A stretch of DNA of 64,000 nucleotides from an uncultured Collinsella sp. Lineage in GTDB: Bacteria > Actinomycetota > Coriobacteriia > Coriobacteriales > Coriobacteriaceae. The notes beneath the pieces were generated by a model. The model did no database searches. It saw only the letters and a list, made by a program, of their open reading frames with translations, and was not told the origin of the DNA. Below are positions 1 through 7,418 of this stretch, piece after piece; position 1 is the stretch's first letter; each line of letters begins with the position of its first letter. The stretch spans positions 1 to 64,000 of the forward strand of contig CAJLRE010000001.1 of the NCBI GenBank assembly GCA_905208975.1, read 5' to 3'. A program made the position numbers and the translations under genes.

Positions 1-5
1 TCAAT

Positions 6-82
6 TGGTGCGGCGTATAGGATTCGAACCTATGACGTTCTGATTCGTAGTCAGACCCTCTATCCAGCTGAGGTAACGCCGC
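6..82 (-). tRNA. tRNA-Arg(ACG), copy 1
   Basis: On the minus strand this gives a full cloverleaf. The acceptor stem GCGGCGT/ACGCCGC is perfect, the anticodon stem TCTGA/TCAGA holds loop CTACGAA with anticodon ACG, and the T-arm has loop TTCGAAT. CCA is encoded at 6-8. The body runs 9-82. A promoter is visible upstream: -35 TTGACC (123-118), a 17-bp spacer and -10 CATAAT (100-95). It is identical to copy 2 at 440-513, including the few bases of 3' flank inside the window. Its terminator lies beyond the left edge. Confidence 0.96.
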
Positions 83-436
83 AACGCACGGATTATTATG
101 CACGTGACCCCTCGATGGGTCAAGCGACAATTTGGAAAAATTTTACGAAGTGATGATTAAGACGCTCGCGCCTCGACCGAGGTTCGAATCCATGCGGTGT
201 TGCCATAAAAGAAAAGCCCCCGTTGCCGGAGGCTTTGAATTTCAATTGGTGCGGCGTATAGGATTCCGCGCATCCGTTCCGCGGATCCGCGCCGGCTTCG
301 CCCGCCTGCCGGCGTGCTCGCCCGCTCGCTACGGACGCTCCGCGTCCGCTTCACGCTCGCGCCTCGACCGAGGTTCGAATCCCTGTCTGGTCTCCAAAAA
401 AGAAAAGCCCCCGTTGCCGGAGGCTTCAAGTTCAAT
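83..436. repeat. tRNA-Arg-linked repeat element with tandem period of about 190 bp
   Basis: This stretch between the two tRNA-Arg genes holds no protein gene. Positions 162-266 and 353-456 are two copies of one block, offset by 191 then 190 bp because of a single indel. Read on the plus strand, each block has a T-arm and acceptor-like tRNA 3' end, then an A-rich and hairpin terminator (about 207-234 and 398-424), then the antisense 3' end of tRNA-Arg. In the left copy the tRNA-Arg piece stops in its T-loop at 266. From 267 to about 350 is a GC-rich insert with three hairpins: 272-286, 291-313 and 332-348. The tRNA-like 3' ends after TTCGAATCC differ: ATGCGGTGTTGCCA (192-205) versus CTGTCTGGTCTCCA (383-396). 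The same architecture occurs at tRNA-Leu and tRNA-Phe. Confidence 0.85.
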
Positions 437-513
437 TGGTGCGGCGTATAGGATTCGAACCTATGACGTTCTGATTCGTAGTCAGACCCTCTATCCAGCT
501 GAGGTAACGCCGC
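437..513 (-). tRNA. tRNA-Arg(ACG), copy 2
   Basis: The sequence is identical to copy 1, with body 440-513 and encoded CCA at 437-439. It has its own candidate promoter: -35 TTGACT (554-549), a 17-bp spacer and a weak -10 TTTTAT (531-526), with TATATA overlapping. The 3' trailer leads into a hairpin followed by a T-run (about 424-398 on the minus strand), a credible intrinsic terminator. The two copies have different upstream sequence, so both may be transcribed independently. Confidence 0.96.
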
Positions 514-590
514 AGCGCAAGATATATAAAACCACTTTAGCTTATTGGAGTCAAGCACAATCTCAAACTTTTTTGTGAAACGCAGTTTTG

Positions 591-968
591 TCATGCTGCT
601 CCGCATATACCGTCGTTCCCCGTACGATCGATTGGCTTTTCGATCACGTCAAACTTAGCATCAAGTTCCCTCAGGAGCGATCTCACCCGCTGGGCACAAT
701 CATAATCGGCAAACGAGATACTCAACATGCGAGCAACCTGGTTAGATGTCCGGACCCCATAGAAATGCTCCAGGGCCACAAGCCCCTCGTGCGCCACAAA
801 CGTCTCAACCACATGCGGCGACTCCTCGTAGCACCATTGGGTCAACGGACCCTCGCTCGTCTGTCGAACCACCAGGCCACCCATGCCAGACGGCTCACAC
901 GTCACAAGCAGGTACTCCCCGCCCTCGTCGCTCTCAAACAAAACCACCCGATCATCAAACAGCTCCAT
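591..968 (-). CDS. hypothetical protein, 125 aa
   Basis: I do not recognise this protein. It starts at ATG 968 behind a good SD (AAAGGGG, spacing about 5). It is acidic, with no signal peptide or membrane segment and no obvious motif. The first half reads as beta-rich (LLVTCEPSGMGGLVVRQ) and the second as mostly helical. It stands alone, transcribed towards the tRNA-Arg genes, about 120 bp beyond the serS terminator. It is probably a real, lineage-specific cytosolic protein. Confidence 0.6.
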   Translation of the reverse strand: MELFDDRVVLFESDEGGEYLLVTCEPSGMGGLVVRQTSEGPLTQWCYEESPHVVETFVAHEGLVALEHFYGVRTSNQVARMLSISFADYDCAQRVRSLLRELDAKFDVIEKPIDRTGNDGICGAA

Positions 969-1085
969 CGCGTCCCCTTTCTCTCGCTCTTATTTAGCAA
1001 AAGCATAGCAGGTAGATGGCTGTATACAGAACAGTTGTTCGTGTGTTTTCTATTGAGCTGTCCGCACAGCATGGTATGGCCGCAC

Positions 1086-1117
1086 ACAAAAAGGGCACCC
1101 CAAAAAGGAGTGCCCTA
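1086..1117 (-). terminator. intrinsic terminator of serS
   Basis: The GC-rich hairpin AGGGCAC...GTGCCCT (1092-1116) is followed on the minus strand by a run of five T. It lies about 25 bp past the serS stop. Confidence 0.8.
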
Positions 1118-1139
1118 GCAAATCGCTTATGCAGCCAAT

Positions 1140-2423
1140 CTACGCGACCGGCTCGATCTTCTCGAGGCCGCCCATGTAGGGACGCAGAACCTCGGGGATC
1201 GTGATGGTGCCGTCAGCGTTCTGGTAGTTCTCCAGAATGGCTGCCATGGTACGGCCAGCCGGCAGACCGGAACCGTTGAGGGTGTGCAGATAGCGCGAAC
1301 CCTTGAAGTTCTCGGGGTCGCGATACTTGATGTTGGCGCGACGGGCCTGGAAGTCACCGCAGTTGGAGCAGGAGCTGATCTCCTTGTAGGCGTTGTAGCT
1401 CGGCAGCCAGACCTCGACGTCGTAGGTCTGACGGGCAGAGAAGCCCAGGTCGCCGGTGCACAGGCTAATCACGCGATACGGAAGACCCAGCTGCTGCAGC
1501 AGGAACTCGGCCTCGGCGGTCATGCTCTCGAGCTCTTCGTCGGACTCCTCCGGCTTGGCAAACTTTACCATCTCGACCTTGTCGAACTCGTGCTGGCGAA
1601 TGATGCCGCGGGTATCGCGACCAGCGGAGCCGGCCTCCTCGCGGAAGCAGGGGGTGAAGGCGGTGTAGCGGCGCGGCAGGGTATCGGCGTCGAGGACCTC
1701 ACCGGCGTGCAGGTTGGTGAGCACGACCTCGGCGGTGGGGATCAGGAAGTTGTCGCCCGAGACGTGATAGGCGTCGTCCTCGAACTTGGGCAGCTGGCCC
1801 GTGCCGAACATGGTCTGACGCTTGACGACGATGGGCGGCCACCACTCCTTAAAACCACGGCTGGTGTGCGTATCGAGGAAGAAGTTGATGAGGGCGCGCT
1901 CAAGACGGGCGCCGGCGCCACCGAGAACGGTGAAGCGGCTGCCGGAGAGCTTGTTGCCGCGCTCGAAGTCAAGGATGTCGAGGTCGGTGCCCAGATCCCA
2001 GTGCGGCTTAAAGTCGAAGTCGAACTCGCGCGGGGTGCCCCAACGACGGCGCTCGATGTTCTCGTCCTCGTCCTTGCCGTACGGCGTGGCCTCGCAAGGA
2101 ATGTTGGGCAGGTGAGCCATGAAGTCGTACTGCTCCTGCTCGAGGGCGGTGCGGCGCTCGGCCAGACCGTCAATCTTCTCGTTGACGGCGCGCACGGCCT
2201 CCTTGGCGGCCTCGGCCTCGTCCTTCTTGCCCTCCTTCATCAGGGCGCCGATCTTCTTGGACTCGGCATTGCGCGTGGCTTGAAGTTCCTCAACCTCGGT
2301 GATGACGGCACGACGCTCGTCGTCGAGCTCAAAGAACTTCTCGCGATCCCAAGACGTCTGGCGGTTAGCCATGGCGACATCGATGGCATCAGGGTTCTCG
2401 CGAACAAACTTGATATCAAGCAT
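1140..2423 (-). CDS. serS: seryl-tRNA synthetase
   Basis: SerRS charges tRNA-Ser (and tRNA-Sec where present) with serine in the cytosol. It is 427 aa, the usual length. Residues about 27-100 form the long antiparallel coiled-coil arm that grips the tRNA. The class II catalytic core follows, with motif 2 at about 260-280 ([20 protein letters not shown]) and motif 3 at about 384-400 (GSGLPAGRT). An upstream in-frame ATG at 2450 exists. I chose 2423 because CCGGAGGATCTA places an SD correctly before it and the product then begins [10 protein letters not shown], the family's typical N-terminus. No T-box or other leader is visible upstream. The gene is monocistronic, with a terminator at 1086-1117. 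Confidence 0.97.
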   Translation of the reverse strand: MLDIKFVRENPDAIDVAMANRQTSWDREKFFELDDERRAVITEVEELQATRNAESKKIGALMKEGKKDEAEAAKEAVRAVNEKIDGLAERRTALEQEQYDFMAHLPNIPCEATPYGKDEDENIERRRWGTPREFDFDFKPHWDLGTDLDILDFERGNKLSGSRFTVLGGAGARLERALINFFLDTHTSRGFKEWWPPIVVKRQTMFGTGQLPKFEDDAYHVSGDNFLIPTAEVVLTNLHAGEVLDADTLPRRYTAFTPCFREEAGSAGRDTRGIIRQHEFDKVEMVKFAKPEESDEELESMTAEAEFLLQQLGLPYRVISLCTGDLGFSARQTYDVEVWLPSYNAYKEISSCSNCGDFQARRANIKYRDPENFKGSRYLHTLNGSGLPAGRTMAAILENYQNADGTITIPEVLRPYMGGLEKIEPVA

Positions 2424-2534
2424 TAGATCCTCCGGCGATATACATTCCATTTAGGTTGCAACCTTGTACATGTATGGGCAAGTATATACTTATGAACGTT
2501 TACGACCCAACTCAACTACGCAAGAAGGCACCCA

Positions 2535-2708
2535 ATGGACGCAGTTTTTTCCTTTTTGTTTGGCACCCGCACCGGTTTTGCCATCCTTTTCGCCGGCGGC
2601 ATCCTGCTGTTTGCGATTCTTGCCTTTGTAATGGAGAAGCGCACCCATAAGATGTATGTCGACCGCGGCCCCAAATCCGAGGACGAAGAAGACAGCTTCT
2701 GGGACTAA
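2535..2708 (+). CDS. small single-pass membrane protein, 57 aa
   Basis: This is a short plus-strand gene diverging from serS. ATG 2535 follows AGAAGG at suitable spacing and the frame closes at TAA 2706-2708. The product starts MDAVFSFLFGTRTG and has one hydrophobic helix (about residues 14-33, FAILFAGGILLFAILAFVM). A short basic stretch (EKRTHK) and a very acidic tail (SEDEEDSFWD) follow. The charge pattern suggests the N-terminus outside and the acidic tail in the cytoplasm, but topology is inferred. I recognise no family. The clean SD and the well-formed membrane-protein layout argue that it is real. A hairpin at 2760-2800 can terminate it. Confidence 0.6.
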   Translation: MDAVFSFLFGTRTGFAILFAGGILLFAILAFVMEKRTHKMYVDRGPKSEDEEDSFWD

Positions 2709-2868
2709 CCCGCCAAAAAGGGACAGGTTTATTTTGGTCGGTTTTATCCGGGCGAACGCAAGCGCCCCGCAACTGGAATTGAGCCAGTTGCGGGGCGCTT
2801 TTCGCTAAAAGGACAAAACCGCAGGAAAAACCTGCCAAAATAAACTGTCCCTTTTTTGGTCGGTTTTA
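2709..2868. repeat. composite palindromic element with bidirectional terminator
   Basis: A perfect 17-bp stem (2760-2776 with 2784-2800) with a 7-nt loop and T-runs on both sides serves as a strong bidirectional terminator for the 57-aa gene and proC. It is flanked by two inverted copies of a dispersed repeat (about 2709-2750 and 2828-2868), each containing CCAAAAAGGGACAGGTTTA or its complement. Other copies lie at 52,046-52,084 and 63,871-63,911. The right copy overlaps the proC stop codon. Confidence 0.75.
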
Positions 2869-3636
2869 CTGGAGGGTTGCGTCGATTGCCTTGACCAGGG
2901 CGCTGCGCATGCCGGCGTCCTCGAGCGCAACGACGCCCTTGATGGTGGCACCACCGGGCGAGCATACGGCATCCTTCATCGCCGCAGGATGCTGGCCAGT
3001 TGCAAGCTGCAGCTTTGCCGTACCCAGCACCATCTGGCTCACAATGCGATAAGCATCCGCACGCGGGATACCGTGCTTGACCGCCGCATCGCCCAGGGCC
3101 TCGATTGCCATAGCGACAAATGCCGGAGCGCAACCACCCACCGTGCCGCCCACGAACAGCAGGCTCGTGTCGAGCTCAACCACCGTGCCAAGCTTGCCAA
3201 GTAGATCGAGCACCACAGCGCGCCGCTCGTCATTGAGCGTCGAAGCCTTCTCGCAGGCGATGACGCCCTCACCCACTGAAACCGGCGTGTTGGGCACCGT
3301 CGAGATATGCGCGACGTCCGGCAGGACCTGCTCCCACTTGGCACTGTCCCAGGTCCAGGCAACCGACAGAACGACCTTTTTGGCAAGAGCATCCTTGAGC
3401 GGGGCGAATACCTTCTCGATCATGTACGGCTTGACCGCAGCGACCACGATATCGGATGCGGCGACAACCTCGGCGGCATCGTGGCAAGCGGCCATCCCGC
3501 GCGCCTCACAGCGCTCAACCAGTGCGTCGTAGCGACCCGCGCAGGCGCACATGTCGCTCGCAGCTACACCGGCAGCGATCCAGCCATCGGCCATAGCGCT
3601 CGCCATATTGCCAAAACCGACAAATCCAATCTTCAT
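2866..3636 (-). CDS. proC: pyrroline-5-carboxylate reductase
   Basis: This enzyme performs the last step of proline synthesis, reducing 1-pyrroline-5-carboxylate with NAD(P)H in the cytosol. It is 256 aa, slightly short of the usual ~265. The N-terminal Rossmann motif is MKIGFVGFGNM. The C-terminal dimerisation domain carries the P5CR signature near residues 225-242 (SPGGATIKGVVALE). ATG 3636 is chosen over 3660 because AAAGGA lies at proper spacing and the longer form only adds eight atypical residues. The last codons and TAA run into a dispersed palindromic repeat, so the present C-terminus may have been set by its insertion. Confidence 0.95.
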   Translation of the reverse strand: MKIGFVGFGNMASAMADGWIAAGVAASDMCACAGRYDALVERCEARGMAACHDAAEVVAASDIVVAAVKPYMIEKVFAPLKDALAKKVVLSVAWTWDSAKWEQVLPDVAHISTVPNTPVSVGEGVIACEKASTLNDERRAVVLDLLGKLGTVVELDTSLLFVGGTVGGCAPAFVAMAIEALGDAAVKHGIPRADAYRIVSQMVLGTAKLQLATGQHPAAMKDAVCSPGGATIKGVVALEDAGMRSALVKAIDATLQ

Positions 3637-3709
3637 ATCGCATAGTCCTTTCAGACACATTCCTCAAAACGAAAGGTATTGTCCCACGCCATTGTTTCGT
3701 ATTGCCGAC

Positions 3710-4180
3710 CTATTTGTGATACGGCTCGCCACGACTGATCTTGCAGGCACGGTAAATCTGCTCCAGCAGCACCACACGCGCCAGGTTATGCGGCAAGGTA
3801 ATGCGTCCAAAGCTGAGCATCTCGTCGGCTCGTGCGCGCACGTCATCGCTCACGCCGTCCGAACCGCCGATTACAAAGGCAATGTCGCTGCTGCCTCGCA
3901 GCATAAGATCGTCGAGCCTCGCCGAAAACTCCTCGCTCGAGCGCTCCTTGCCCTCGATAGCCAGCAGGATCACATGCGCTCGAGATGGCAAGGCGGCAAG
4001 AATCGCCGCCCCCTCCTTGTCGCGCGCGGCATCCACGCCGCCCGCCTTAGCCGGGTCGATATCGGCCACCTCGCGGATATCCACCTTGGCATAGGCACCT
4101 AGGCGCTTGGTGTACTCAGCGCACGCGTCCTTCCAAAAGCGCTCCTTGAGCTTACCGACGCAAACGACGGTGTATTTCAC
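3710..4180 (-). CDS. rlmH: 23S rRNA pseudouridine-1915 N3-methyltransferase
   Basis: RlmH is a SPOUT-class methyltransferase that modifies pseudouridine 1915 in helix 69 of 23S rRNA. Its 156 aa match the family. Diagnostic features are the N-terminal VVCVGKLKE, the knot region AFVIGGSDGVS and the family-typical C-terminus ending RGEPYHK. The start is GTG 4180, preceded by AAGGAG that overlaps the stop of the upstream SPFH gene. The 6-bp gap indicates co-transcription with that gene. Confidence 0.96.
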   Translation of the reverse strand: MKYTVVCVGKLKERFWKDACAEYTKRLGAYAKVDIREVADIDPAKAGGVDAARDKEGAAILAALPSRAHVILLAIEGKERSSEEFSARLDDLMLRGSSDIAFVIGGSDGVSDDVRARADEMLSFGRITLPHNLARVVLLEQIYRACKISRGEPYHK

Positions 4181-4186
4181 GCGCGT

Positions 4187-5125
4187 CTACTCCTTCGAAT
4201 CGTTTTGAACTTTGCCGGCGGCCAGCATCTGCTCGAACATCGAAGCCGACTGCGAAAAGTCGCTCGGCAGCACGACCGTCGAGGTTTTACCCGTGCGAGC
4301 GAACTCCGTCATCATCTCGGACCACTGCGTAAACATGAACAGTTGGTTGGCCTCGTCATTGCCGACACCCGTCTCCTGGATGATCTCGAGCGAATCTTTG
4401 ATACCCAGCGCGATGGCCTTGCGCTGGTTGGCGATGCCCTCGCCCGCCTTTTCCATAGCCTCGGCCTCGGCGGTCGCCTCGGTGACGCGCTTGATGCGGT
4501 CGGCCTCGGCGAGCTCCTGCGCGGCAGCGCGCTTGCGCTGGGCAGCGTTGATGTCGTTCATGGAGTTCTCAACCTCGGTCGGCAGTGCGATTTTGGTGAT
4601 GAGCGTCGACACGAGGGTGAAGCCGTAGGCGGCCATCTGCTCGGAAACGGTAGCGTTGACATCCTTGGCGATGTCATCCTTCTTGGCAAAGACCTCATCG
4701 AGTGTGTAGACGGGGATGGAGGAGCGCAGGGCGTCGGTGATGAAGTCGCGCATCTGGTCGACGGGCTCCTGCAGCATATAGTAGCTCTTGTAGATGCCCG
4801 AATCTGCCGGGCCGGCGCCCATGTCATAGCTCACGTGGTACTGAGCGGAGACCTCAAGGCCAATGGTCACGTTGTCCTGGGTCTTAACGTCGATGCCAAA
4901 ACCATTTTTCATGGTGCGCAGACTCACCGTGGCGGCCTTGCGGTCAATCACGGGCACCTTCACGTGGAAGCCCGCGTTGACGATACGATTGAACTTACCC
5001 AAGCGCTCGATGATCACAGCGTGCTGCTGCTCAACGACGTAGCAGGCGTTGGGGAGCAGCAACAACAGGATGATGATGGGAATCAAAAGGCTGGTAAGGG
5101 CGGCGATGATACCGGAAAATAGCAT
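4187..5125 (-). CDS. SPFH/band-7 (stomatin-like) membrane protein
   Basis: This is a 312-aa protein with a single N-terminal membrane helix (about residues 3-27, LIPIIILLLLLPNACYVV). The SPFH domain follows (EQQHAVIIERLGKFNRIVNAGFHVKVPVID), then a helical region rich in Ala and Glu (about 185-230, EAEAMEKAGEGIANQ), as in stomatin/HflK-like proteins that form membrane-bound oligomers. SPFH proteins organise membrane microdomains or regulate proteases. The partner here is unknown. ATG 5125 follows AGAGGAG. The gene is first of a two-gene unit with rlmH. Confidence 0.9.
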   Translation of the reverse strand: MLFSGIIAALTSLLIPIIILLLLLPNACYVVEQQHAVIIERLGKFNRIVNAGFHVKVPVIDRKAATVSLRTMKNGFGIDVKTQDNVTIGLEVSAQYHVSYDMGAGPADSGIYKSYYMLQEPVDQMRDFITDALRSSIPVYTLDEVFAKKDDIAKDVNATVSEQMAAYGFTLVSTLITKIALPTEVENSMNDINAAQRKRAAAQELAEADRIKRVTEATAEAEAMEKAGEGIANQRKAIALGIKDSLEIIQETGVGNDEANQLFMFTQWSEMMTEFARTGKTSTVVLPSDFSQSASMFEQMLAAGKVQNDSKE

Positions 5126-5182
5126 GGTCTCTCCTCTGATAGGCACACGTTGGTACTAGGATACCCGTCCAAGGAGATCGTG

Positions 5183-5431
5183 CATAACAAAAAAGCTCCC
5201 ATTGCTGGGAGCTCTTTCAATCAATGGTGCGGGCGAAAGGACGTCCGCGTATCCGCTTCGCGGATCCGCACCGGCTTCGCCCGCCTGCCGGCGGACTCGC
5301 CAGCTCGCTAAAAACGCTCCGCGTTTTCTTGACGCTCGCTCCTTCACAGGTTCAAGTCCCTGCGATGGGCACATAACAAAAAAGCCCCCATTGCTGGGAG
5401 CTCTTTCAATCAATGGTGCGGGCGAAAGGAC
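5183..5431. repeat. tRNA-Leu-linked repeat element, period 189 bp
   Basis: Positions 5183-5242 and 5372-5431 are 60-bp direct repeats with one mismatch. Each holds the terminator hairpin and the 3' end of tRNA-Leu up to its T-loop. The left copy is not followed by the rest of the tRNA. A 129-bp GC-rich insert (5243-5371) comes instead, with hairpins at 5251-5265, 5271-5291 and 5311-5327 (AAAACGC/GCGTTTT). The insert ends with a plus-strand tRNA-like 3' end (TTCAAGTCC at 5351, then CTGCGATGGGCACA). It is clearly homologous to the insert at 267-382. Confidence 0.85.
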
Positions 5432-5500
5432 TTGAACCTTCATGGGGTTGCCCCCATACGGACCTGAACCGTACGCGTCTGCCAATTCCGCCACGCCCGC
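5414..5500 (-). tRNA. tRNA-Leu(CAG)
   Basis: A class II tRNA with a long variable arm. The acceptor GCGGGCG/CGCCCGC is perfect, the anticodon stem TACGG/CCGTA holds loop TTCAGGT with anticodon CAG, and the T-loop is TTCAAGT. The body is 5417-5500 and CCA is encoded at 5414-5416. A promoter is visible upstream: TTGCGT, a 17-bp spacer and TATTCT (5517-5512). The trailer forms the hairpin GAGCTCCCA...TGGGGGC then a T-run. Confidence 0.96.
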
Positions 5501-5543
5501 GTGCAGGAATTAGAATAACGGAGCGCCACCGCGAACGCAAGAA

Positions 5544-6461
5544 CTATTTTTGAAAAAGTTTGCAGGCATTTTCCCAAGCGGCATGCGCGATTGTTTCGGC
5601 GTCCTCACCAGTGCGATCGACACGGTCGTTAACCAGCGCGTTTGCCGTAATGGAGATCATTGCTGGCTCGCATTCAAGACCGCGAATGGGCTCCGGCGCC
5701 ATATACGGGCAATCCGTCTCGAACAAAATGCGGTCGAGCGGGGTCGCCGCAAATGCCTCGCGCACGTCATCGTTGCGCTTAAAGGTGGCCGCACCACCAT
5801 AGGCGATATAGCAGCCCAGCTCCACAAAGCGCTCCATCGTGGCGCGGTCCTCGCCAAAGCAGTGCAGCACGCAACCGGCCTGAGGCACACCCACCTCGCG
5901 CAGCACGTTGTACGCATCCATATGCGAGGTGCGCTCCCCATCCGAGTCCTCGTGCCGCAGGTGCAGCTCCACCGGCACATTGCGGCGCACGGCAACTTCG
6001 AGCTGACGCGCCATGCAATCAATCTGCACACTGTGGGGCGCCGGCGCGATGTCGTCGTCGTAATCCGTGTGGTAGTCCAGACCGATCTCGCCGATACCGG
6101 CGCACAAAGGGTCATCGAGCGCAGCAACAACCTGCGCGTGAATGTCATCGGTATAATCCGGCGCGCCATAGGGGTGAACGCCAGCGAGATACTTGATCTG
6201 CGGAATATCCCGCATCGGCAGAATTTCGCGCACGAGCCAGTCGCTATAGTCCGTCACGCTGCGCTTGTCGGCGATGGGGTCGAAGACCGTCACCAACAGG
6301 TCGATGCCTGCCGCCTTGGCGCGCACGAGTGTCTCGGGCACATCCTTGCCCCAGAACGAAAGCAGATGCGCATGCGTGTCAGCAAGCGGTGCCAAGGGCA
6401 CGGGACAAGCAACCGTCTTCTTTTTCTTGGTAAACGTCACGCGTTCGGCATTAGGCATCAT
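5544..6461 (-). CDS. tatD: TatD family metal-dependent DNase
   Basis: TatD proteins are TIM-barrel metallohydrolases with 3'-exonuclease activity on DNA, linked to DNA repair. The metal-binding motif DTHAHL stands at about residue 27. Downstream are GVHPYGAPD, GEIGLDYH, HLRHEDSDGE, HCFGE and the C-terminal ETDCPYMAPEPIRG, all characteristic. It is 305 aa, slightly long because of a basic lead (TKKKKTV). The start overlaps the end of ksgA by 11 bp, with SD CAGGAG inside ksgA, so the two are translationally coupled. This ksgA-tatD pairing is common, although the order here is ksgA first. Confidence 0.95.
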   Translation of the reverse strand: MMPNAERVTFTKKKKTVACPVPLAPLADTHAHLLSFWGKDVPETLVRAKAAGIDLLVTVFDPIADKRSVTDYSDWLVREILPMRDIPQIKYLAGVHPYGAPDYTDDIHAQVVAALDDPLCAGIGEIGLDYHTDYDDDIAPAPHSVQIDCMARQLEVAVRRNVPVELHLRHEDSDGERTSHMDAYNVLREVGVPQAGCVLHCFGEDRATMERFVELGCYIAYGGAATFKRNDDVREAFAATPLDRILFETDCPYMAPEPIRGLECEPAMISITANALVNDRVDRTGEDAETIAHAAWENACKLFQK

Positions 6462-7311
6462 GGATGAGCTCCTGAGCCAGGCGGATAAAGTCGGCAACAT
6501 CAAGCGTTTCTGCGCGCGTGGTGGGTGCGATACCGCAAGCCTCAAAGGCGGCGTCGAGCACGTCCTTGGCAAAGCCGTTGGCGCTCATGGAATTGCGGAT
6601 GGTCTTGCGGCGCTGAGCAAATGCAGCGTCAATCACGCGGGCCACAAATTCGCGATCGAGTCCTTCGGGCACCACGCCGTCAACACGGTCGATACGCACG
6701 ACGGCCGAGTCCACGTGCGGTGCCGGCATAAAGCAACGTGGCGGCACCTCAAAGCGACCCGTAACCTGCGCATACAGGCCGAGCTTTGCCGTGTAGCCGC
6801 CATAGGTCTTGTTACCCGGCACCGCGGCAATGCGATCGGCAACCTCCTTTTGAACCATGACCACGGCACGCTTGAGCGCGGGCATCGTCTGGAAGAACTG
6901 CAGGATGATCGTCGCCGCCACGTTATAGGGCAGGTTCGCGACAAATACCGTCGGCTCACCGCCTGCAGCCTGCTCAATCTGCCCCGTCGTCACCTTGAGC
7001 GCGTCGCCCATGATAAAGCGGAAGTTGGCATAGTCGGCGGCATGGGCATCGAGCACCGGTTCGAGTTCGGGATCGGCCTCGATCGACGTGACGCACGCCG
7101 CCTCCTGCAGCAGCGCGAGCGTGAGCGTACCAACGCCCGGGCCAACCTCGAGCACGCGCTCATCGCCCGTGAGCTCGGAAAGCTCGCAAATGCGCTCAAT
7201 TACATGGTTGTCGATCAGGAAGTTCTGGCCCAGGCGATGCTTGGTCGCAAGGCCAAACTCCTCCAGCAGCTCCCTTGTTGCCGTGGGGTTTGCCAAAGGC
7301 GAAGTTGTCAT
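6451..7311 (-). CDS. rsmA: 16S rRNA dimethyladenosine transferase KsgA/RsmA
   Basis: It uses SAM to dimethylate A1518 and A1519 in the 3'-terminal helix of 16S rRNA, a late 30S assembly step. At 286 aa it is normal length. Visible motifs are KHRLGQNFLID near residue 24, VLEVGPGVGTLTLALL (SAM motif I), MGDALK and the catalytic motif IV NLPYNVAA. AAGGAGG precedes ATG 7311. It is followed directly by tatD. Confidence 0.97.
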   Translation of the reverse strand: MTTSPLANPTATRELLEEFGLATKHRLGQNFLIDNHVIERICELSELTGDERVLEVGPGVGTLTLALLQEAACVTSIEADPELEPVLDAHAADYANFRFIMGDALKVTTGQIEQAAGGEPTVFVANLPYNVAATIILQFFQTMPALKRAVVMVQKEVADRIAAVPGNKTYGGYTAKLGLYAQVTGRFEVPPRCFMPAPHVDSAVVRIDRVDGVVPEGLDREFVARVIDAAFAQRRKTIRNSMSANGFAKDVLDAAFEACGIAPTTRAETLDVADFIRLAQELIHDA

Positions 7312-7343
7312 AGTTGCCTCCTTAGCATGATGGCGGCGTCTTG

Positions 7344-7380
7344 AAACAAAAGGGCATGGACCGTTGCGGCCATGCCCTTA
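7344..7380 (-). terminator. intrinsic terminator of metG
   Basis: The stem AAGGGCATGG/CCATGCCCTT (7350-7359 with 7370-7379) is followed on the minus strand by TTTTG. The sequence between the metG stop and this hairpin resembles the 3' regions of glmM and the GntR gene at 61,040. Confidence 0.8.
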
Positions 7381-7418
7381 CATCTAAACAGCAAATTGCC
7401 GATATGGCGCGCGGCGTC

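Noticed and set aside
132..606. Overlapping long frames on both strands across the tRNA-Arg repeat region
   Set aside because: They are made of tRNA and repeat DNA, lack SD sequences and their apparent conservation would follow from the RNA genes.
1284..2426. 380-aa frame opposite serS
   Set aside because: Antisense shadow caused by GC-rich third positions; serS is unambiguous.
5156..5494. A 112-aa minus-strand frame spanning tRNA-Leu
   Set aside because: It reads through the tRNA and its repeat; no SD and no protein-like character outside translated tRNA.
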